Below, in pieces: positions 35,405-50,124 of a stretch of 64,000 bases of DNA. The stretch lies in assembly GCF_041734735.1 (NCBI RefSeq), contig NC_134882.1:24703777-24767776 (forward strand), in the 5' to 3' direction. The translations under genes and the position numbers were made by a program. Source of the stretch: Babylonia areolata. Its lineage: Eukaryota; Mollusca; Gastropoda; Neogastropoda; Buccinidae. Numbering within the stretch: position 1 is the stretch's first letter; each line of letters begins with the position of its first letter. The notes under the pieces were generated by a model. The model was not told the origin of the DNA. It did no database searches and worked only from the letters and a program-made list of their open reading frames with translations.

Positions 35405-35996
35405 TCAACCACACACACTGTCAAGGCTGAGCAACAGTGTCCAGGTCCATAAGACTCCAACACAGTCCACACAAAGAATGGAAAGGGTGTACTCACCAGC
35501 ATTTATTGCCAGTAAAATTTTCGCATCCAACTCCCTGACACATCACAATTCCAAATCCATGTACTGTTAATGTTTCTTAACCGAATATACCCAATTTTCC
35601 TTCCCTCTCTCATGTTCGTTTATAACTTGTTTACAAAAGTCTCGATGCAGGAAGACTAACCAATATTTAACACATTTCACATATGATCTGATAAGTAATG
35701 GGTATCTTCCAGTCTCTCCGTATAACACAGTGTTCGATGCATGCAAAAGGTTACCTTTAAAAAAACGTTTGATAGCAAAAGTGTGCACTTTTTCAAAATC
35801 TTTAATTCACCAAGTCCCAATATTTCAGAACCATAGGTAAACATTGGTTCAACTTGAGCATCAAAAAGTTTCCAGAAAATAGATGAATCCATGGAACCTA
35901 GTTTATGTAAGCATCTCAACATTACAGTTTTGTATTTTTTAATAAAATATGTTTGGACTAACACATATAACATGAAAATGTGATCTATGGTGCTGT
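35405..35996 (-). mobile_element. LINE C-terminal region, right-contig copy
   Basis: Copy of 2247-2838. The frame is longer here and shows MDSSIFWKLFDAQVEPMFTY and GSEILGLGELK, the classic box that follows the RT thumb in this LINE type. Confidence 0.75.
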
Positions 35997-37453
35997 AACA
36001 TTTTGAAAAACTATCGACCAGTTTCTTATCTTCCGTTCCTGTCCAAACTCATTGAAAAAGCTGTCCTGAAGCAGCTCAACAACCCTTGTTTCAACAATCT
36101 CATCCACCCATTTCAGTCTGCCTATCGTGCTGACCACAGCACTGAAACACTCTCCTCCACATCCTGAATAACCTACTGCTAGCGTCTGACTCCCTTCTCA
36201 CTCTTCTCGATTTGTCAGCCGCCTTTGACACGATAAACCATTCAATCCTTCTTTCCCATCTTCACTTTACATTTGGTATCAATGGCACTGTTCTAAACTG
36301 GGTTTAAATCTTATCTCACTGATCGATTCCAGTCTGTCATTGTTGACAATTTCCAGTCTGAACCCGTTAAAATTGAACATGGAGTCCCACAGGGATCTGT
36401 TTTAGGCCAGTGCTCTTCACACTGTACACTGCTCCTCTCGCTGAAATTGTCAACCGCCATAAATGTCAGTCATCATTCTTATGTGATGACACTCAAACTC
36501 CAGAAGAGTGACACCCCGAAAAACTGTCGCGCTCTTGCAAGAAAACATCCAACTGCTTCCTGGACATTCAAAATTGAATGGACTCTAAATAGGTTACAAT
36601 TGAACATGGACAAAACTGAAGCAATGATCATAGGAACATAAACAAAAACTCTCTTCCATCACAACTGACACAATCAAACTTAGCAGTACATCCATCCTCT
36701 TTCCAGTTCAGTCAGGAAACCTCGGCGTTGTCCTTGACAACACACTGTCCATGCAAAAAATTATCAGTCAGACATGTCAATCCTGCTACTGTCAATTGCG
36801 GCGCTTCAGTTCCATCCGGAAATATCTGTCCTTGACGCAACATCTAGACTTGTTGTTTCTTTATTCTCTCTCGCCTTGACTACTGCAACTCTCTATTGTC
36901 TGTTTGCCCACTTCATCCATTCAGTCCTTCAGTGCATACAAAACTTGCTGCACGACTTGTCCTCAGAAAGAAAAGATCTGAGCACATCACTCCTCTTTTG
37001 CAACATTTCCACTGGCTCCCTGTCTCACACAGAATAAAGTACAAGATCAGCACTCTGTTATAAATGTATTTACAAATCAGCCCCTTCCTATCTCTGTGGC
37101 TGCCTTCACCTCTACACTCCATCTCGTTCACTACGATCAGCTTCGGATCCACTCTGTTTACGCATACCCAGATTCAAGCTCTCGACTGTTGGCCGCCATT
37201 CTTTCTCTGTCTCTGGACCTTGCAACTGGAATGAACTTCCTCTTTCGCTTCGTCAAGTCTCAACACTCAGCTCTTTCAAGTCTGGCTTAAAACCCACCTT
37301 TCCCAAAATTAGCCTCCCTTCCCTGCCTCTTCCTTGTCTTCAGTTTCTCCAGTTTTAGAGTTATGCGTGCGTGTGAATGACTAGTGCGAAAGCACTTTGA
37401 TTTCTCTCTGCACAAGATTCAGCGCTATATAAATACCATTATTATTATTATTA
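35997..37453 (+). mobile_element. L2/CR1-type LINE, right-contig copy
   Basis: Copy of 2839-4302 with more single-base differences. The catalytic box reads in a shifted frame here (atgtgatgacactc near 36481), where the left copy has an intact YADDTQL. Confidence 0.85.
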
Positions 37454-38285
37454 ACCTGATCGAAGCCAGCTTGCTCTTCATTGATCTTTTCTTCCCTTTC
37501 TGTCCATTTTGTCAATCTTCTGTTTAAAATTTGAGTGTTACTTTACTGACAATGCTTGTGAGTGCAACACCACGATAGAAATCAGGATTATTCGGGTTCT
37601 CCTTTTTTTGTGATAGGGATAATAATTGATTCAGCCCATTCTGCAGGAAAAATTCCATCGTTAAATAGTCTGTTAAACAACACCAGAAAGTCAACAACAG
37701 CTGCATTTGCTTGCTTCAACATTTCCTTAAAATTCTATCTGGGCCTGCACTTTAACCTGTTTTCAAGTTCTTTATTGCTATCTATCACTTCTTGTCTGCA
37801 AATCGGGTCATTAAATATATGGTTCTTCAAAGTCACTAGCATCCTCAACCACCACATCCTCCTGATCAGTATTTTCACTAGTTTTAAAACACATTAGAGA
37901 AGTGGTCATGCCACTGTTGGATTCTGATATTATTGTAAACAAATGATTTTCTGTTAAGAGATCTTACTGCTGACCAAAACAAAATTGAATCTTTGATTGA
38001 AGCTTTTAATTTATGAATCTTAATTTCTCAAAACTCATGTTTCTTTCTTCTCTTGAGAAGGGTATATTCCTTCCTTTCATTTATGTAACTCTCTTTACGT
38101 TCTCTTTTATTTTGTTCAGTTTTACACTTTTGATAACTTTTATGGAAGCCCGTGACATGCTTCTTCTTCCTTTTACACTCATCATCAAACCAGTCATTGC
38201 ATGCTTTCTATCCTCTTCCAACTGTTCGAATCATGCAAGCAGCAGCTCTGTACAATGCTCATGAAAAAAAGTTCAACACAACTGT
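37454..38285 (-). mobile_element. LINE linker and RT entry, right-contig copy
   Basis: Copy of 4303-5130, with the same order of linker and RT entry motifs on the minus strand. Confidence 0.78.
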
Positions 38286-38301
38286 TTACATTAAAGACAC
38301 A

Positions 38302-39215
38302 GAGAGAGAGAGAGTGGGAGAGATAATGATAATGATAGTTTATTCAACAAGGCCATGGCTCCATTTGATTGGGTGATTACAAATTTTGTATGAACAGATT
38401 TACAGAAGGATATAATCTTACTACATGCATACACAAAGCTCTGTTCTGTTAAACCAATCATGAAACTACATCGTTTTGATGACTTGTCAATAAATATGGC
38501 AAGATTCGAAATAATGTTATCATTTGTACAAGACAGAAGTGATATAACCAAAAAATACTTGGTCTGATATAGTATCTCAACAGAATATATCTTTGTCTCG
38601 AGTCATCTGATGCAGGACAACATAATATGAAATAAACTTCACCTTCTTTTGCAGATCTACACAACGGCCATACCATATCATTTACAGTGCTGGTCTTGTA
38701 CCTTTTACTGTGCACATTGATATCAGATACACCAAACGAAAACCTTGTTAAAGGGCATTTAATGACTCAGTTAATATTTCATTACTAAATATGGTTCTGT
38801 TAAATGATTCATTTTAAACAATCTGAACAAAGAAAATCTTTCACTATTTTTTCATGGTAGTTCCACTCCGACATCTGCAGTTTACTAAATATGGTTCTGT
38901 TAAATGATTCATTTTAAACAATCTGAACAAAGAAAATCTTTCACTATTTTTTCATGGTAGTTCCACTCCGACATCTGCAGTCAACCATACACTGTTTAAA
39001 GTAAACAAGAAAATCACGAATACATCCAACCCCTTGATTAAGCCACACAAACGCTAAACCTTTATTACATAAACATTTTTTAATAATGGTAACCCATGTT
39101 ACCTTCCCCTGACATCTAAATTCAAGTAACATTTTATTAGCTTGAGTAGGTAATCTGCATTCATTTATTTGAACCAGTTTTTTCCAATACCTTATGCATT
39201 TCACATACAAATCAA
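38302..39215 (-). mobile_element. LINE C-terminal region and 3' end, right-contig copy
   Basis: Copy of 5150-6060. It contains the 100-bp tandem duplication. Confidence 0.75.
38782..38981. repeat. 100-bp tandem duplication, right-contig copy
   Basis: Units 38782-38881 and 38882-38981. It matches 5627-5826, so the duplication predates the split of the two contig copies. Confidence 0.95.
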
Positions 39216-39316
39216 TATTAATCGGTCATTTGACATTCTTCTGTCAACCTGCAAGCTGTAGCTTTTCTATCTCCTACTTTTTTCCAAACTCCCCAATCTC
39301 AACACCATACTGAACT

Positions 39317-39875
39317 TGTCAGCTCTTGTGATCAAAACAACTTAGAACTCAACACATCAAAAACAAAAGAATTAATTTCAGATTTCAGGAAGACCAAATC
39401 TGACCCCCTTACCACTTGTCATTAAAGACAAGCAAGAAGAAAAACATTGATGAATTCAAGTTTCTCAGACTGATCATTTCTAATCGTTTGAAATGGGAGA
39501 AAAATATAGAAAATATCATTAAGAAAGCACAACAGCACCTGTACTTTCTTCGGTGCCTAAAAAAAGTTAAGAATTAAAAAAGAAATCATGGTTGATTTAT
39601 ACAGAGCTGTCATTGAAAGTGTATTAACCTTTGCTATTACTGTTTGCTAAGGAAACATTCCACGGCAGAAATCACAGCTCTGAACTGAATCATAAAAACT
39701 GCCACCAAGATTATCGGGCTGATCTACCTTCTCTAGGTGACAAAAAAGCAGCTTTTGGGATTTTCGAGATACTCCCTTTGGGTCGTCAGTACAGAAGTAT
39801 AAGGACAAAGCCAATCGCTTCGCCAAAAGGTTTTTCCCCAAAGCGTCAATGCCCTGTCTCTTAAATAAATCCAGT
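39317..39875 (+). mobile_element. Rex1/CR1-like LINE fragment, right-contig copy
   Basis: Copy of 6157-6720. Same motifs, no catalytic core. Confidence 0.75.
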
Positions 39876-39902
39876 ATGATTAAAGGCATTGTGCAGTCAA
39901 CA

Positions 39903-42900
39903 GGAGGAGTTTGTATTATACTCCATGTTTGGTGTTAAATATACTTACCATGTCAAACTGATGCAAACTAGGCCTATTGGTTTGCTCTGCTTGGCCAAAT
40001 TTCGCGCGGCTAACAGTGAAAAGACGGGCCCACCGCTCTCAGCCAATCAAACGCCTCTAAAAACTATAAGCGCTTAACCATTCCGTGGCCATGAACAAAA
40101 ATGCCCATGAGAACCACGGCGGAGACGCGGGGACGGACGGGCGGGCATTCGAGTTTGACATGGTAAGTATATTTAACACCAAACATGGAGTATAATACAA
40201 ACTCCTCCTTTTGGTGTCATATACTGTACCATAGTCAAACTGATGCAGAATTTAAAGCAAATGGAGGAGGGCAACGCCTACTGGTTCATATGGGGAGCCC
40301 TTGTAAACTGAGACGGCAGGTGTTAGGCGCGACAAAGGAAATCCCCTTGGAACCGTCAGCCTGGTCATACGGAAATTCCTGAGGTAGAAGTTGATGAAGG
40401 GATTCTCAGACCGCCAGAAGGCTGCCTCCAAGACATGCTGCGTTGGCACTGAGTGCTGGAAAGCAGCCGAAGTAGCTATGGCCCGCACTTCGTGTGCTCT
40501 GGGATGAAGACAGCTGATATCCCTGTGTGCATGAGAGTAGGCTCTACGAATGACTTGGGAAACCTGGCGGGAAATGGTGCCTGCAGCAATGTCTTTCTTG
40601 TAATTCTCATTGAGGGAGATGAGCAGACACCTCTGAGAAGAACGCTATGGCGAGACCTATCCCAATATATTTGAGACACCGAACAGGACAGGTGCCTATC
40701 CTCATCATCTTGGGCAAGAATATCAGACAAAGGTCTGACTCTCAGAGAGGGGAAGGAACCTCAGGGTCTTGGTTCTTAGCCAGAAAACTCTGGAAGGAAA
40801 CGAATAGTGATGGAACCATCTCTGTGGAAGGCCAGATCTTGTGGCATTCCACTAAAGCCCATGCAGCTCACTTCTATGACTGCCTGTGGCCAGCCACAGA
40901 AGGAAAAGTGGTCTTGAGGGTGAGGATGTCAAAAGGAATAGTCCCCAATGGTAGGAAGGGCTGTTTTCGAATGAAATCCAGCACCAGGAACAAGTCCCAG
41001 AGGGGCACTCTTCTGGGGTCTCTAGCTTCCTTCAGAGGGGCACCCCTAGCCACCTCTCTGAGCAGGCAATCCGCTTCCAAGGCGGAACCACCTAGCTGTT
41101 TGCAATGTGGTACGGAAAGGCAGACCTGTACCCTCGCCCAGGAACTAGCAGACAGGATGAACCGAGGAGCAGAGAGCCAGAAGTTGGCCAGCTGCATGCT
41201 CGTAAGGTTCGTAGGGGTAATGCCCTGAGCTGTACACCACCGCAACCATTTCTTCCAGCGAAAGTCATACAAAGTCTCCGTTCCCTGCCTCCTTGCTCTG
41301 GTGACTATGGAGAGGAGGTCAGAGGAGGCTCACCCCTGGGTCAGCACAGCCGACACAGAGGCCGACCGAGGGGTCGAGGACTTCAATGGTGATGCTGACA
41401 GTTCCGACCGCACAGCAGCCATGCGTGTGGTGGAGCAGTTGAGGATTGGAATGCGGAGTGCCCGAGCGAGGCTGCCTCAGCAGATGAGATTTGGTTTCAA
41501 GTTCCAGGGGTGGGAACATGTGTCAGGGACTGAAGGTCCGGAAACCAGGTCTGGACTGGCCATTTCGGCGCAATGAGGATCAGCGCGGGTGTTCCAATCT
41601 GTCTTTCCGTATCACCTTGGACAGAATTGGAAAGGGAGGAAACGCGGAGGCAATCAGACTGCTCCAATCTAAAGAGAGAGCATCCACTGCCACGCTTCTG
41701 GGTCGGCAACCGAAGAGACGGAAGTGGGAAGTCTCTTGTTGAACAAGGTCCTACCATCGGCCGAAACCACTGTTCCCACACCCCCTGAAGGCTGTCCTTG
41801 TCCAGGGTGCACTCTGTGCGTATGACACTTGGACCTGCTAAGAGCATCTGCCAAGAAGTTGGTTTTTCCTGCTCAGTGTCTCGCTGAAAGTGCAATGCCC
41901 TTGCTGTGGCACCAACGGAGGAGAGCCTCAGTCCGCATGGAGAGGTCTGCCGAGTGCGCTCCCCCCATTTGTTCACATAACATGCGACCGTCGTCTTGTC
42001 CGTGAACAAGCGGATGGTCTTGCCAGTGGCCTCCCCCATGAAGTGCAGGAGAGTCCTGCGAACTGCCTCCAGTTCCAGAACATTGATGTGGCACAGGCGC
42101 TCCTCCGGGGACCAAGTCCCTGCTGCATAGAGTGAGTCCATGTGGGCTCCCCAGCCCAGGAAGGAGGCGTCTGTGAAGAGTGCCACCTGAAGAGTAGGTG
42201 GGGCTAAGGGCACCCCCTGTGTCCGAAGGGGGTTGATTAACCACTCTGATGTCACCTCGAGGAACCACTCGCCCAGACATATCTGGGTATCCCATGGCTG
42301 AGTGCTCTGGGACCGGCGTAACCTCAGTGCCCTCTGGGAGGGCGCTTGAGAACCCTGTCCAGGGGAATGAGAGGTGCCGTGGACTCCATCATGCCCAAGA
42401 GGGAAGAAAGTGTCTCCGCTGTATCTTGGGAGGAGTGGCGCCAGTGGCTGAGGAGGCCTGCCAGACAGTCCCAGTGATCTGGCGCCAGAGAGACTATCAT
42501 AGACCGCGTGTCGAATCTCATCCCTAAGAAGTCGAAGGACTGACGTGGGGACAGATCGCATATCTGCTGGTCCATGAGGAAGCCCAGTTGGGAGCAAAGG
42601 TCTAGAAGTTCTGGCCGTATGACTCAGGCACAGGGCCTGCGACTGGGCCAGGATAAGCAAGTCGTCCAGGTACACACAGAGACAAATGGATTCCGCAGCG
42701 GACGATGGACACCAATTCCCGCAGCACCTTGGTAGACAGGAAAGGGGCAAGGGACAGACCAAATGGGAGGGCCGGGAACTGGAACCCCTTGTCCCTCCAC
42801 ACGAACCTCAGGTACCGACGGGATGCCGAATGGATGAGTATATGAAAATAAGCATCTTCCAGATCGATAGAGGTAGGCCAATCACCTTGTTGGATGGTCT

Positions 42901-45892
42901 CCGAATCTGTGCCTGTGTGTCCCTCTTGAATATTGATTTTGGGGAGGAATTTGTTGAGGGGGTACAAGTCCAAAACTGGTCTCCACCCTCCCGAGACCTT
43001 TGGAATCACCAAAAACCAGCCGTAAAAACCGGGGCCCGGGTCCGAGAGTTGAGATATAGCCCCATGAGGAGTGGGTGCGATATCTCTTTTTCTAGGACGC
43101 TCTCCTGCTCCGTCGAGCTGGGCACCTAAGGAGGAGGAGTGGATCTTAGAGGGGGGAGGTCCTCCACCCAAGACAGCATGTACCCAGACTCTAGCACCGA
43201 CATAATCCCGTCGTTGAGTCCCAGAGCACACCACTGATGTGCATGCGGGACAAGTTTCCTACTTGGAGGGGCTGAACGACTGGCGGTGCTGAATCGGGGC
43301 CCAGTCATTGTGGGTGCTGCCTTCTGGCCTTGGGCATGGCCGGTCGGCTTGGACGGACATAAGGTGGTTTATTCCTCTGCCCCGATTCAGCACACGCTGC
43401 TTGACAGGCGGCGTGGAATATGGAGGGGCCCTGGTGGCCGGTCTCTTCAATGGCATAGAACCCTGGAGCCCATGAGAGGTGTGGGCCAAATATGAGGCCA
43501 CCTCCCTGTTTGTCTCTGCCCTGTGGCTGACAAAATGGGGCGGGGAACTGGCCGAAGAGGGAGTGCTGCTGTGCTGGGATGGACCGCAGGGCAGCCCCTC
43601 TCCTCCACAGGAATGTTAGAGAGGCTGAAAATGGCATCACGCCGCGCTAGCACAGTACTGAAGTGAAGGCTGGTAGCTGTGTCTGCAGCTGCCGTGAGAC
43701 CAGATGCTACCCTATTGCCAAAGCGTGTAACCTCTGGTCGGTGAAGAGGCCCGGCGGGACTGAGGAAGGAGACCCCTTGTCCTGATTAACCGGACACTGT
43801 TCCCACAGCTCATTGGCCCTGTGAAGGAACGTGTCGAAGGTGTACACCGTGGAAACCTCGAGGGGCAGCGGCGGGCCAATTTGTCCCACTCTGCTAACGT
43901 TTTAAAGTATAGTTAGCTGAAGTGGGGAAGGTGGTGCGCTGTGAGACCAACATCCTGTCCTGTGCGGAGGGCTCTGCTCCGCTGTAGGCAGGGTGGTCCT
44001 GTGTGTACCAGGACCACACCCCTCCCTTGGAGGAATCTTAAAGAAACTTTCCCGGGGAAAAGGCGCCCGGGGCATAGAGGGACTCCCTGCCTGGAGGAGG
44101 GATGGAAGCAGCACCCCTGACAGTGCGGGCTGGCTTATTAGCCATACCTGCACCATTTCTGGCACTCTGAGTTGCCTTGTGGTTCTGGAGTTAGAGTCAC
44201 ATGGCGTAAGGAGGGTCAAGGGTAACAAAGTAGCCTGAGGGACTGATTCGGCATACGTGACCCTATTGGGGAGGGTCAGTTGGAGCTCGGCAAAGTCCGA
44301 GTTTGGTTCAGGCTGGTCCCTAGGGAGGCATGGGCTCAATCTGTCCCCCCTGGGATGTGGGCGAAGAGTGCTCATCTGCTTGTTCGTCCTCATCCGAAGA
44401 CAGGGGCTCCACTCTTGTTCGCAGTCCATCCCTGCTGGGTGCCATCCCAAGTGGATGTACCACTGGGGCGTCCTGTGAGCTGTGGTCAGCCCAGCGGGAT
44501 GAGCTGGGACGATCCCGAGCCGGGACCATGGCCGCCACTGTTATGTCCTTGTCACATGAAGCGGGTGGGGAGCGTGTGGACCGTAGGTCCAACCATGCTT
44601 GGGATGGTGGGTGCCACACCTTTTCAGAGAGAGGGCGTCCCTGGATGCAAGAGTGGGGGACCCACGAGTGGGGGGGGGGCTGGGGGGGGGTGGGGACAAT
44701 AAACCCATCATCTTCACTGTGGACCGAGGGCTGGGCAGGTGGGGACTGCGGCTCCGCCGGGCCGTGAAGTAAGTGAGGGCCCCTAGAGTGACAGCCGTCG
44801 GTCCTGACAAGGAGGCTGGCCATGAGGTGACGTGGAGGTCACCTGTGGGTTGTACAGAGGCCCGATTTGGGACAGAGTGGCAATATTGGTCGAGGAGCTC
44901 GACCTGACACGACAGAAGTCGATCCCACTTGTCGGGGCTGTGTGTGTCACCTGTGAGATGTGCTGGGTTGGGTCCGGTGGGGAGCGGGACAAGGGCTGGC
45001 CCTTGGCTCCCGGCACCCAGTGTGCACCCTAGGTGCACCCCAGTACGGGTAGAATGGGGGTAACCACCCGCCCTGGGCACCAGCCATACTGTGACCCGAA
45101 CCCAGTGGTGGGGGAGGCGGGGGCGACAGAGAAGGGAGGAGGGGGAACAACAATGGGGCACGTGAGGGCCGTCTCCGAGTGGGGACCCGGGTAATGGCCG
45201 GGCGCGGCCTCCCCTTGGGAGTCCGCACCTAGCTGCGAGTCCCCACAGCACGGAGATGACTTGCCATTCACCCTTCTCCTGCCTCGCGCTGGGACACCTC
45301 GGGAGGCGACGCTCGTACCTCTTTCCCCCGGTCCCCTTCATGACCGTTTTACTGGTACGAACGTCGCCTCCGCGATCAGCGTCTAACGACGCTCGCGCGG
45401 TCCGTATGGGAGGGAGATTCTCTTACGAGTCTCCAATCCGCATCATGATTCCCTGCCTTGTGGTATGCACCGAGGGCCATGAACCCGCGCTTAGGCACCC
45501 AGCGAAAATCCGACCCCCAACAGAGAAAGGAAAGACAGGATCGACTTAGAGGCAGAAAAATCGAACGAATCGAGGGTGCCGAGTCGAATCGAGTACACAG
45601 AATGTAAGAATACAATAAACACAAGCCGCATGCAACAAAATAAGGCCAAAAGGAAACGCTGAAATAGCCGAAAAAAGCGTAAGACGAGACAGAGCGTAAA
45701 CCTGACAAGATGGCGTGGAGAGCCTTGGCCAAAGGAATGATTAAGCGCTTATAGTTTTTAGAGGCGTTTGATTGGCTGAGAGCCGGGTGGGCCCGTCTTT
45801 TCACTGTTAGCCGCGCGAAATTTGGCCAAGCAGAGCAAACCAATAGGCCTAGTTTGCATCAGTTTGACATGGTACAGTATATGACACCAAAA
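39903..45892 (-). mobile_element. DIRS-type element (fossil), right-contig copy
   Basis: Copy of 6747-12710 with the same parts in the same order: inverted end block (39903-39959 and 40152-40208, 57 bp each), tyrosine recombinase (about 40250-41400), RT/RNase H (about 41490-43310) and gag-like region (about 43260-45340), then the right arm. It is broken by several interruptions; its arms are almost identical, so the insertion looks recent. Confidence 0.9.
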
Positions 45893-45949
45893 ACCATTTA
45901 CCAGAAGATCTAATCATCAGCTCCGTCCATATGTAATGTGCAGCTGATG

Positions 45950-45994
45950 TTCATATATATATATATATATATTATGTATGTATGTATGTCTCTG

Positions 45995-46033
<39 letters not shown>

Positions 46034-46105
46034 GCGTGTGTGTGTGTGGTGAGTGTGAGTGTGCGTGTGCGTGTGCGTGAGTGTGCATGTGCGTGTGTGC
46101 AAGTG
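45950..46105. repeat. Compound microsatellite, right-contig copy
   Basis: Same tract type as 12767-12935, with differing interruptions. Confidence 0.95.
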
Positions 46106-46224
46106 AGTGAGCATGCACAAGTTTCTTATATTGATATGCACATGTATGTGTCCAAAATTCTACTGTATCTGTGTTTGTATATGGTTTTCAATTATGTTTG
46201 TTACCTTTCTATGTACTATCCCAT

Positions 46225-46283
46225 CCAATAATCCTTGTGACCCAGAACACTTGGTAATAAAGACATATTCTATTCTATTCTAC
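46225..46283 (+). mobile_element. Retroposon 3' tail with (ATTCT)n, right-contig copy
   Basis: Copy of 13030-13103. From 46284 to about 47375 nothing is recognised. Confidence 0.5.
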
Positions 46284-47374
46284 TATAGGGCGGGCTTGAA
46301 ACATCAAATAATTTAACTCCTAGCTGCCTTATATGAAGAGATAACTTGTCATCGCAAGCATGTCCGCTTCAACCTGCCACAATGATAAATAACTCATCAC
46401 AGAAATATTCTGACTTTTCCCTGATTTGCATTCAGTTCGTTGACGAAATATACTGGTAGCTTTAGCTTGGGAATCTTTCTAAATTCTATTCATAGCTAGA
46501 AACTCCATCTACGTCATGAGGCAGTCTTTTATTTGAATGTTTTTGGTTGGGTTACTGTCGCAGTGTTTGCCTGGCTCCTTTCCTCACTTCGCTCACCAAA
46601 AGTCGGAACCGACACCATGCTCAAGACATGCGATCATGGGCAAACTAAATCAACCAAGATTGCTTTCTTTAGTCTGATGCTCAGAAAGAATTGAAGCAAT
46701 AAGGGGAATCGAAGGAAAAGACAGTGATGTAACATTTTATAGGACGATTTGATAGAAAATAAAAGGGAGGAATCAAGAGAGTGGCCAAGATACTGACTAA
46801 CTATAGTGAGTGATGCCGGCTGTACAGCTGTAGCAGGGCGACAGAAAGTGACCGAATTGTTAGCAGGACACAGTGTGCGCAATTTTCTTGGCACTCAGCC
46901 AACACGCTCTGACAGGAATTGGATAAAGTGACGGTGTGACAGGGGTGAAGAGGGTGGGGGTGGAGACTGAGGGGGCATGGCCTCACACATCCATATTATC
47001 ACTTGGAGAAGTAACAATGCATTGTGTATCTATCTTTTTTAAATTCTTTTTATTGTGGTTGTTTTGGTATGATTTTGTTGTGTGCAGTGTCCATTTGTCG
47101 AGAAAATACCATATTTTTAGTGCAAATTACCTGACTAATGTTTGTATGAACAAGTTGAAAATGTGACAAAAAACAACAACACTGATTTCAAAACTACAGC
47201 ATGTCACTAAAAATACATAAATGGGAAAACATCATGTTTTTGTGTTCTTTATCCATTTACCTTTCAGAAAATATATACTTTCATGAGTCTTTCTGCAATA
47301 ACAAAAAGCACAGAATTTTTTAAAATGTATACACATTTTTTATGAAAAAACCCTGGCAAATTGATTTCACTTAA

Positions 47375-49270
47375 ATCTTATCTTCCTGGTAGTGAAAGGG
47401 TTAAAGAAAAATTCAACAGTGTTACTTTCAAACTTATATAATGACTGTACTATGCTCAAGACAATAAATTTCCCTTTGTTAACAAGGTTTTAACACACAA
47501 ACGTAAAACAAAATTTTGTGGAAAAGTATAAAACAAGATACCGATAGGTATCTATGACAGAATATGAAGATTCCTCCAACCTATCTTTCAAATGCAGCTA
47601 AATACCCACCCCTTTCTAAAAACAACTACACTTGTTTTATCAATATTTACTTTGGGCTCCAACCTATTTTCTGCCTTGTGTAAATTATTCAATGGTTTTC
47701 CAAACCAACTGCAGTTTCACATCATCTTCGTTCTTCTGCGTTCATGGGCTGTAACTCCCACGTTCACTCATATTTACACGAATGGGCTTTTACATGTATG
47801 ACTGTTTTTACCGCGCCATGTAGGCAGCCATACTCCGCTTTTGGGGGTAGGTATGCTGGTATGTTCTGTTTCCATAACCCCACCGAATGCTGACCATCGA
47901 TTACAGGATCATTAACGTGCATATTTGATCTTCTGCTTACGTATACACACACAGAGCGTTCAGGCACTAGCAGGTCCTGCACATTTGTTGAGACCCTGGG
48001 AGATTGGGAAAATCTCCACCCTTCACCCACCAGGCGCCTGTCACAGAGATTCGAACCCGGGACTCTCAGATTGAAAGTCCAACACTTTAAACCACTTGGC
48101 TATTGCACCTGTCAGTTTTATCTAATAAAACAATATCATCCACAAACAACAATATGAATCACGCTATCAAGTTGAAAGTTACACTATTTGTAACGTTTTC
48201 TATATTTCAAGGACTACTATTTCAATGATAAAGAAAATAAAACAGGACGACAAAACATCACCATTGCATGCATCTATTATACTCACTAAATTTAGCACCC
48301 ACATATCATTTTAGCTTGTAAATACTTTTAGTACAGCAATAAGTTTACCCTTTTATACAATTTTTTAGAAAGAATCGACCATAAACTTTTCTTGTTACTG
48401 AATAAAAGGCTTTTTCGAAGTCAATAAAAGCCATGCATAATTTTTGATTATGTGCAAACTGCTTTTACTAAACAGCTGCCAATAAAGTGGACATACTATA
48501 GCCCTTCTTAAAGCCTGCTTGGAATTCACCTTTTATGTTGTTTAATTTGATGTTATCTATACAGTTAATCTATTCATTAATAATGGAACCATACAGTTTG
48601 CATGCTTTTTTTAAATAGCATTAACATTCGACAATTATTCGGCTCATTTCTATCACCTTTCTTCAAGAGAGGAATGTTAACTGACTGTAACAGTTTTTCA
48701 GTATAGACTTCCCTGGTCAAACAAAACATTAAATAACTTGACAAGAAAATCAATGGCAGATTCGCCAAAGTTTTTATAAGATTCACCAATCATTCTGTCC
48801 TGTCCAGTGGTTACACCATTTTTTTAAAAACTTTCTTACTGTTGACAGTACTAATTCTTTGGTGACAGGCCGATCTAAAAATGTCATATGCTGCTCTTCC
48901 ATTATAATGTTAATCACCACATGGCATTTCATTTTCAAGAGCACCTACAATCAATATTACTTTCTTTTTCCAATATTCTTTTAAAATGATTATACCATTT
49001 CCTCCATTGTGATGCGGTTCTTGGCAAACACTCATTAAGTCAGTAACTGGCTAAACATTTTTCCAAAAATCTTGCTGGCTGTCAACAGAAGTTATAATCT
49101 GTTTAACCAGTGAGTCATATGCAGCCTTTTCTTTTCTAAGTAGCACATTTTCATATTCTCTTCATGCTATACAGAATGAATCCCTGACATCAACATCCAA
49201 TTTTCTGTTAAATTTCCCCAACAAACTATGCACTTTTTGTCTGACAGATCTACATCCTATATCAAACTAC
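47375..49270 (-). mobile_element. LINE reverse transcriptase split by a SINE, right-contig copy
   Basis: Copy of 14180-16050. Same RT motifs on both sides of the SINE at 47720-48112. Confidence 0.75.
47720..48112 (-). mobile_element. tRNA-derived SINE, right-contig copy
   Basis: Copy of 14527-14913. The flanking repeats are cagtttca (47712-47719) and cagtttta (48113-48120), so one base differs here while both match in the left copy. Confidence 0.87.
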
Positions 49271-49809
49271 TCATTTTTGCCGTATATTTCTATTTGCTGT
49301 TTCATACACTCTGCCACTTGCTTTATTGTGCTGTTAAACATTACAAGTCCATCGTTAATATCAATATCAACCAAATCTGTAGCAAGTGACAATTACAGAC
49401 ATACCTCATGTAAATTTAACTTGTCAAGAAAACCAGACATAAATTCATTTTCCCACACAAATATTTCAATGTACTCTCTTTTCTATGTCCGTTTACAAAG
49501 TACTTTGGACATGAAATTCCAAAGGCATTATGGTCAGTTTCTATTGTTTCTTTCATACAAAAATTTACAACAACAACAACAAGAAATTATAAACTCAAAA
49601 AGATCATAAGATGCAATAAAATAGTCATTGGCACAGTAACCAGTGTCACTTACTTATGTGCAAGGACCATTGCTGTCACCATCATATATATCACTAAGGA
49701 TATACAGACCTAAAGCAACACACATATCTCATAAGCTTTTACCGTAGGAATTTGAAATAATGTCTTCAGAGCATTTGCTAATTCTAATCATAGAATATTT
49801 ATCAAACTA

Positions 49810-50090
49810 TGAGAGGGAGAGAGACAGGGAGAGGGAGAGGGGGGGGGAGGAAGACTAGGAGAGAGAGAGAGAGAGAGTGTGCAATAAACCGCCTTCACTA
49901 GATAAAAAAACAACAACAAAAACCAACAAAGAAACATCCATAGATTATAATAACTGGCATAAAATACAAAAAACAGAGAACACAGACCTCTTTATATTCT
50001 ACATGTAGATGTCAACTGGACATGCAGATGGGATTGCCCTGCTTGACTTTGATACAACCTCATGCATGCACACATGCACGCACACATGTT

Positions 50091-50124
<34 letters not shown>
